From Breviolum minutum Mf 1.05b.01 (Eukaryota; Sar; Dinophyceae; Suessiales; Symbiodiniaceae), in assembly GCA_000507305.1 (NCBI GenBank), contig DF241602.1, positions 1-64,000 on the forward strand: a stretch of DNA of 64,000 nucleotides. Reading direction: 5' to 3'. Each line of letters opens with the position of its first letter. Within the stretch, counting starts at the first letter, position 1. The notes beneath the pieces are model-generated. The model was given only the letters and a program-made list of their open reading frames with translations. It was not told where the DNA came from and made no database searches. The translations under genes were made by a program, and so were the position numbers. Positions 57,242 through 64,000 of the stretch are shown here, in pieces.

Positions 57242-59199
57242 TGTCAAATCCATTGCAAGGCCCACAGAGGGGCCTTTCATGTCATCAGATGCAGGGGTAC
57301 AGCACGGTAGCAGTTCCACTTAGCGCGGTAGCAGTGTAGCAGGGGGCATGTCGGGCATCAAGGGCTTCGTGATATCTGCAAGGGACTCGAGAAGTCATCA
57401 TTGCAATGATTTCAGACAGCTGCAAGGCCAATAGTCCTGAGTGTGCCACTTTTATGTACCACTCGAGAACTTTTTCTTGTACTTCACACCTTAGCCAAAC
57501 ATGTGAGCAATTCTTTGGCATCGATGCTTGCAGCTTAATGGTGATTAATGGGATGTCACATATCATATCTATCCTAAACATCTTAATCAAACCACGGCAG
57601 CACACCTGGCAGCACATTTTTTCGAGTTGCAAAAAGAGTTTTAGTTTCAAAGTCAGCCATGCCACGTCCCTGAATCCTCTCGCGATCGGAATGGCCTAAA
57701 TTTGCCACTTTCATGGCACAAGGCCTTGCTGACATGAGAGGCAAAAGATGTCTCCGTGGAGAAAAAATCAAGGTGAAGAAAAAAAGGTGCACATTTCTGG
57801 GTTGGAAAAAGAAAATGGTAGTTGCTATGGTGGGATTTCAGCAAATTCAGATGTTGACCAGGATGTGTGTGTGTTTTTTTGCTATCCTTTTCTTGTTTTT
57901 TTAAATCATTTGGATGATTGGGTTCGACTTTGAGGACGAGTGCAGATAGTGCAGCAAAGGGTGGGCTGCCTGTGACTTTGACCAAGGCCCAATCAACTAG
58001 CCCATCTCTTCGGAGGCGATAGACACTCTTTATCATGCCAGACAATGGAGAAGCGGTGCGACGACATAATATGCTGTGTCAAAGGTATGTGGGGATTTAT
58101 TAAAAAACCCGTCCTTTCAATCACATCTTCGGGGGAGATAGGATTTTGAGAGCATGATATAGAGGCATCAAAAATGCAGGGCCGCGCAAGAGGGCGCTGG
58201 CGAGCGCAAGACATACCATATCACCATATATCACCATATCACTATGGAATTTGGAGGATATTCATTGAATGTGGCAAAAAACCCCACGCGCGCAAGAGCG
58301 CGCAAGGGCGAAGCGCAAGGGGTCCTATCCTACCAAAAAGTAAAGGAATTTTCGACAACCCCCATGTAGAACTGTTATAGTCATCGCGGAGTAGAGAGAA
58401 GTGAGAAGATGTTTGAATTAAATGACATAGATCAGATTTATCGTATTTTCAAAACTTGCTCTTGGGACTTCAATCTCCTCTTCTTTCTTTTTTCCATTCA
58501 TTCATGGGGATCGGGTTGATCCTCCATATGAATTTTCTAAACTTCACAATCCCAGCTGACAAGTAAATGATCCCAAGTGGTGAGATGGGTGGTTTTAGAC
58601 GTTTGATCGTCGTTTTCTTTTTTTTTGTTGGGATCCCTTGCAATTGGACATTCCCTCAATGGCATAGTTCTTTGTATTCAGCAAAACAAATTTCTGCATA
58701 GTTCAGTGTTTGGACTTTGGTTGTTCACACTTCCGTTGCTTCCTTTTTTGGGTCCATTCCGCTGTCAAGAAATGCCACGTTTGAAGAACTGCCAACAAAA
58801 AAGACATGATCATAGCATAAGGTATATAACATTAGCTCAATACCATAAGATTCACCTTTTGGAAGGTCGGAACTTGGTCACCCCTTACCAGAAACAGGAA
58901 CTTTTTTGTTAGATTCTAGCTAAGTTCTTGTTGTCAGTGATGTTTGATTTCTGTTTGATGTCCTTGTTACAGTTGTACCATTGACGAACCCAACTTGAAA
59001 CTCTGGGATTGGTCTGATCACCGGTTTTCGATGGCGGTCTTCGGCCAATGGACCAAAGGAGATGCTCAGTTGCTAATCCTTCACTGGGGAGATGAACCAT
59101 CTCCTCGAAAAGGTTGAAAAACCCCGTGGCCCGTGTCACATAGAGCCATTGGAACAAAAAAATGGATGGTTGGAAGAGTTTTCTATGCTTTTTTTTGAG
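57242..59199. other. Stretch without confident exons
   Basis: A GCGCAAG-rich segment at about 58175-58325 (GCGCGCAAGAGCGCGCAAGG and related) stands out as GC-rich, low-complexity DNA in an AT-richer surrounding. Other frames are short and unsupported. Confidence 0.35.
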
Positions 59200-61627
59200 G
59201 TACCGGGAACTTTTCACCGAACTATGTCAAGCTTCATCGGATCTTTTTCACCAAGGAACTCTTTCCCTTTTGCGGAGAGGATACCTCACAGCCCTCGAGG
59301 AGGGTGGATTCCGGGATGTTTTTTTTGGGATATTTTGGGATCTCACAAAGGAAAGGCAGCTGATAGAGAGGTAACTATAAATAACTGCCCCAAATGTTTG
59401 CTTCAGCAGTTTTTGCTGAGTGTGTTGCTGAAAATCAGTTGACGTAGATATGAACATCAAGATTTCAGAAGGTACTGTCTTTCTTCTAGCTTGTTCATGA
59501 TTGGTTGTAGATTTGAAAGAGATTTGTTTCCCACCCTTGCCACAAAATGCAAAAGGAAGTCAGAGGTGGACTGGACCAGTCCTGGGGAATGGTCTTGATC
59601 TCAGAGCAAGGGAATTGGAAGAGAATTGGGACAGTACTTTTCTCAGGCTGAAAACAAAGACTGAAGAAACAAGACGCTTGGACACATACAAACTCCGGGT
59701 GGTCATTATTTTGTTCCAAACCACCTTGAAGCATCTTGAAACTTCGTCTCCTTTTGGGCTCACAGAAAGGCAGGTCAAACAACAGCAAGTTGATGTGTCA
59801 CAAAAAAGCTACGACAGCGCGATGCGTTCACTGTGGACTCCAGGCATAGCACAGTAACAGAATAAAAGACAAGTTGGTTTCAATGCGTTAATGGCTGCAA
59901 AACGACAATCGCTCGTTGGCCGGTGAACATTGGAATTAGTCAGGATTTCTTGTTGTGACACCCCACAGAAAGAAACGAGGAAGGCATTTGAAAGCGCCTT
60001 TGTTGACATAGGTGGACCACAGGTGGCCTGCATTTATTTCCACAGCTGGGGCGTTTCGGCATGTGCCATTCCCATGCAGTTGCCGGCGCCACACGGACCG
60101 GAGGAGTTCCTAGGCAATAAAAATGCCATGCCAGATTGCTTTGAGGGATGGTAACCCATATTATTCCAGATGAGTCAACAGAGCTGAAGCTATTTTTCTC
60201 ATCTTTATGGTGGCTTATCATTCCTATCCAAAACTTCTAACTTGAAAACATCAAAGCATAAGTTTGTGAAACAAACAAGCCATCATCAACAAATCAGGTT
60301 TCCAAAAAAAATGCACGCAACCCAACCAACCTTTTCATTTTTTTGGTGCATCAACAAAATTTCCATCAGCTTTTGACCTTTAAAAAAAGTGCCGCTCGAT
60401 TTTTTCGCCTCTTGGCTTCATCGATGAAGCGCTAAGGTTCGTGTGTCAGACTTGTGCCCAAGCTTTAGACGGATATCCTCTGACAAAAGGTGGGAAGCCA
60501 GTTATCCAAAATGCCGGGATGTTTGTGATGTCCAGTTCGTTGGTTTTGAGATGTTTGAAAAAAGGGGAAATGACCTTAGAACTGAGGATTTGGTGATCTC
60601 CAAAAAATGGTTGGAGGGGTAATACTGCCACTTGGGGTTCGGAAAAGAAATTTCTCTCACTCTATCTGTCGTTATTTGTAATGTGGATGAAAAATCTATG
60701 GAGTTTTTGACATCTTTGTGAATTATGAGGCGATGAAGTTTATCAGGTCAGTAGGGTACATGAACTGGCACCTGTTGAGACGTGAACCTAGCAGGGATTT
60801 TCATATGCAGCATGAGATCATGGAACAACCTATGAAGAAGGCTCCTGAAACGTCCACGTAGAATCTCTTAGCGGCTTAGCGGTAGCGGACTCTCCAGAAA
60901 GTCCTTCCTTTCCAACAATTGTGCAGGTGTCAGCTTTCGATGCTTTTGCTGTGACAAGCAGTGCAATGGAATTGGCTATCAAGTACCTGATCAGGAACCT
61001 CGATCTTCAACCGGATGAAGTTTGTGAATTGGTTTTGGGGGTCGGAAGTTGCCAACCCAGGAGACCAGTACCTGTTGGTCCCCGGAAGCCTCTCGAGAGA
61101 CGTTACTTGATTTGTGGAATTATTGGGGGAACAGGGCGAGTTGAACCCAAGCGACATAGTTGTTTGGTGAGAGGTTTTTTTGTTTTGCTTCCCTTTTTTG
61201 GGAGCATAGAGGAGAGTTGTTTGTATTGTCCCAGGCATCCGCAATGTTGTAGGCTTGCCATGGATTGGGAAGAACATAGCAGCACCGGTCATCACAATGA
61301 TGGTCTTGGGTAGCCCTGACTCAGTAACCCATGAAGGCTATGGAAACGCTAGCATGTTTGCGAATGATTCAATATTTACATACCTCAATATTCAAAATCA
61401 TCCACAAGCCTTATATATTTCATATCCTTCCTGGATTGAAGGATTTCTCAACTTTGCCACCGCCTTTCTTAAGGCTTCCCAAGGCGCAAAGTAGCGGCTC
61501 GGGTAGCGATGATGTTGCCACGGCCGGCGGCGACAAAAGCATCACTCAATGGGAGATGGTGGAAGTGGAGGCGAAGGAGCGAGCCTTTTCGGAGGGGGCG
61601 GCGTTGGTGCCTTTCGAGGCGGTTTGA
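59200..61627 (+). CDS. Multi-exon gene of unknown function
   Basis: Exon 59200-59370 encodes a 57-residue helical block (starts YRELFTELCQASSDLFHQGT, later FGIFWDLTKERQLIE) between a T-rich acceptor and donor GTAACT. Exon 60927-61166 (VSAFDAFAVTSSAMELAIKY, then NLDLQPDEVCELVLG) is followed by the consensus donor GTGAGA. A block at 61235 to about 61310 (IRNVVGLPWIGKNIAAPVIT) is probable. The terminal exon 61474-61627 (LPKAQSSGSGSDDVATAGGD, then ITQWEMVEVEAKERAF) ends FEAV then TGA. Less certain blocks lie at 59590-59700 and 60000-60110. The last exon is acidic with a Gly/Ser linker. Not recognised. Confidence 0.5.
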
Positions 61628-62698
61628 AGATAGATTTTTTTTGGGGAACTTTTTGGGGTTTGAAACAAGAAGAAAAGAGCAACAACAAAAAGGTAGCAAA
61701 AGGTACAGTTAAAGAGGATGTTTGAAGAATGGAATGATTATGATGATTATGGTTGATCTGGAAAGAGAACCTTTAAAACTGCACTAATTTTTCTTGTGGC
61801 CGTTCAAGCTGGGAGGTTTGAACATGTGTAAACCTCTTATTTGAAAATATCTGAAACTTGTCCGTCTTGGACCTTACAGCAGAGACGCGGCCTTGATTGC
61901 TTCATTTTGTGAATAGTTGAGTGATTTCGGGGTCTTAATTTTGGTAGTCTCAAGCGTAAGAAAAGAAAGATGACATCGATTTTGCTCACGAAATGGGTTC
62001 GTGTTAAATCTTCCCACACAGTCTGCCCGAAAAACCTTCTATGCTTCAAGTGCTGTCAAACCTGATGGTTTGCACCATCCAGAATTTCGTTTCATGGGTG
62101 AATATCAAGGGTTTCATGGTGTTTCACCCTTTTGTATATATTTGTTGTTCCTTCCCTCAATTTTTGAAAGGAAACCCACGCCATCAAAACGTGGGACTTT
62201 TCATCCGATCAGAAACGACCCGGGACACCACCTGGAAACTGGAAAGGACCAAGAGGATCTTATCCGAAATTTGGGACTCTGGTTGGAACTGTTGGATCTG
62301 GGACATTATTTGGACCAGGTGCGGGTGGTGGAATGGTGGAATTGTGAATTCCAAACCAACCGGGACCCCAAAGTTTTACTGTTTTATCACAATGGCTTTG
62401 TTTGTAGTAGCTGGGAGCAGCATTTCACTATTGGAGCAATGGAGAGTTGAGATTGTGCAACTGGGGGAACTGAGGTGTTTTCATGGAGATTTGAATGTTC
62501 AGGACATAACATTCGTTTTTGATTTACATCTTTAAGTTGATGACCCTTGACAGCTAGGGCCCCACTGCCGATGTGTCCCAGTTTGGAGAGTCCATACCAA
62601 CGCTTCGAGTTGGTAGTTTCTAGGGTTTGGTGTTGCTGGAATTCGTGTTTTTTTTTTGGGGGGACATCGGTCGTATTCCAAACTTGTATCCACCAAGT
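61628..62698. other. Stretch without supported gene
   Basis: A long open frame (62041-62535) has Trp/Ile/Phe-rich composition typical of chance ORFs in this DNA and no splice logic. Confidence 0.4.
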
Positions 62699-62827
62699 CA
62701 GCGATTGTTGAAGTTTGGTGGCAGCTGACTGCAGTTGCTGCCGGGAACAACCCGCACAAAAAAGGGAAATGTGACGTGGATATTTTGCCTTGGCCACAGA
62801 ACATCACGCAGTTGGTTGCCATTGGTC

Positions 62828-62882
<55 letters not shown>

Positions 62883-63342
62883 TCTCATCCTCATCCTCAT
62901 CCTCATCCTCATCCTCATGCTCATCCTCATCCTCATCCTCATCCTCATCGTCATCCTCATCGTCATCGTCATCGTCCCTCACCACCCACTGCCCCCACCA
63001 CCACCTTTTGGTCAGGCGAAGGAGTGGTGTCACGAGATGGGCGCTGCAGAGATGGAAGAAGTCCGAGAAAACTGGGAGGACCGCAAGATATTTTTTGGAT
63101 CCTATAAAATCTAACTCAAGTAATCCAAATTATGTATATATATATATACACATAGAATGAATGGTTGTTGCCGAAACAACTTCCACGAACTGAACTCTGG
63201 CTGTTGGCCACATAAAACATGGACGCCTGTACTTATGTTTCCCCCAAAATATCCGAAACCTTGGAATCCAACAGGGTTTCCCCCCGAGGAATTTGCCGCC
63301 CATCTGGGTTTGTCGGGTGAAGAATGGGAGAGCTTGGCCGAA
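62699..63342 (+). CDS. Exons of an unidentified gene
   Basis: 63016-63087 encodes AKEWCHEMGAAEMEEVRENW followed by EDRK, after acceptor GGTCAG. 63275-63342 encodes FPPEEFAAHLGLSGEEWESL then AE, donor GTATCT. A possible earlier exon at 62699 to about 62828 reads SAIVEVWWQLTAVAAGNNPH before the CAT array. The donor after 63087 is not a clear GT (GA at 63088 is possible). The gene continues beyond the window or into 63824 onward. Not recognised. Confidence 0.4.
62829..62975 (+). repeat. (CAT)n followed by (CATCCT)n microsatellite
   Basis: About 17 CAT units, then hexanucleotide CATCCT and CATCGT units. Confidence 0.95.
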
Positions 63343-63414
63343 GTATCTGGGAGGAAAATTGATGGGAAAAGGCTTGGGAAAAAGGGGGGGTCGGTTTTCT
63401 TTACTGCAGGCATG

Positions 63415-63521
63415 ATACTGTTGATGGAAGAATTCCTGCACCACCTGGAATGGTCAAAACCCTATAAATAATGGGATAATTATCATCCTTGGTGGTGCAG
63501 GATTTTGTCCATCAACAGTAT
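63415..63521. mobile_element. Short inverted-repeat element
   Basis: The left arm 63415-63448 (starts ATACTGTTGATGGA, ends TGCACCACCTGG) pairs with the right arm 63487-63521 (starts CCTTGGTGGTGCAGGA, ends TCCATCAACAGTAT), with about 30 of 34 positions complementary and a 38-base centre. The size and ends fit a MITE-like insertion in the intron after 63342. No flanking duplication is obvious. Confidence 0.5.
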
Positions 63522-64000
63522 GACTACTCTACAGCTTGGAGCGGGCTGAGACGGACTATGTGACTATTTAGTCTTTGTGGGCAGTCGGGAGGAGAGTTCT
63601 TTGAGAAAAAATACTTACAAAAACCCGAATCTCGCGCATGTTCGATTTTTCCACCCCAAAAACGACCCACTTTTCACAAAATTCACCAAGAAAACATTGA
63701 GAAAAAAATCCACCCATGGAAAATTCAACCTGAAGACTCATCATTTGCCACTGGGTGTTCTCATCGAGGCTTGCCAACCTCAAAATCTGCAGATCTTATT
63801 GCCAGCAGCACCTCGGCTATGTAGCAGTAGTGGATGCCAACGGCTACCATTTAGCGCTGCTAACTATGTTACTCCGTTTTTTTGCAGTAGAAGCTAAGAT
63901 TTACTTGTTCCTTTGTAATGTCAAAAAACTGATCTTTTTTTGATTTGCTGGTACGTAGCATCATTCCGTGAATTCAAGCGAAAGAGAAGAGGAAAAATGT
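63522..64000. other. Window end, no confident exon
   Basis: AG acceptors and an open frame near 63749-63895 exist, but without a paired donor. Confidence 0.35.

Noticed and set aside
61041-61166. Alternative frame (EVANPGDQYLLVPGSLS, then a stop, then LLGEQGELNPSDIVV) that loosely resembles class II aldolase domains
   Set aside because: It needs a stop to be removed, and the resemblance is too weak; the continuous frame with a consensus donor was preferred.
62041-62535. 164-codon ORF
   Set aside because: Trp/Ile/Phe-rich chance composition, no homology recognised and no splice context.

Overview
The window looks like nuclear DNA of a complex protist, most probably a dinoflagellate (Symbiodiniaceae/Suessiales-like). 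The grounds are: short exons (about 30-250 bp) scattered through introns of hundreds of bases; every supported gene on the + strand, as in unidirectional dinoflagellate gene clusters; several GC-AG introns that can be proven by reading phase; many long trinucleotide arrays; and a large LINE. This is inference from sequence features and no species is claimed.

Layout. 1-2559: 3' part of a frame-broken retroelement ending in a poly(A) run. 2575-3097: two minisatellites. 3098-7087: gene-poor DNA with large TCTA/TCTG, TCA and CAAT arrays. 7088-9467: scattered exons of an unidentified gene. About 10840-19365: a single-domain, six-transmembrane voltage-gated cation channel with C-terminal EF-hands, rebuilt exon by exon. 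19717-21212: 3' end of an unidentified gene. 22290-23319: weak exon candidates and a TTG array. 26021-33087: a complete 7.0-kb LINE flanked by a 12-bp target-site duplication. 34345-35955, 37411-39751 and 42053-48056: coiled-coil/helical protein genes. 49139-52256, 53411-56319, 59200-61627 and 62699-63342: further multi-exon genes of unknown function.

Most interesting. The LINE encodes, in one reading frame interrupted by a single TGA, an ORF1 protein and then an ORF2 polyprotein with the order APE endonuclease, RNase H, reverse transcriptase. RNase H normally follows RT in LINEs that carry it. The endonuclease has TRH where SDH is expected, and a 123-codon ORF is nested in another frame at the start of ORF2. 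Further points are the channel's selectivity filter (TGGVDW), six GC-AG introns whose flanking exons join in phase, three possible very short introns (18, 36 and 37 nt), and a roughly 100-bp MITE-like family with two copies here.

Limits. Exon boundaries come from splice dinucleotides, phase and protein plausibility, without transcripts. The multi-exon genes other than the channel and the LINE could not be assigned a function. A 673-base run of N sits inside a TTG array.
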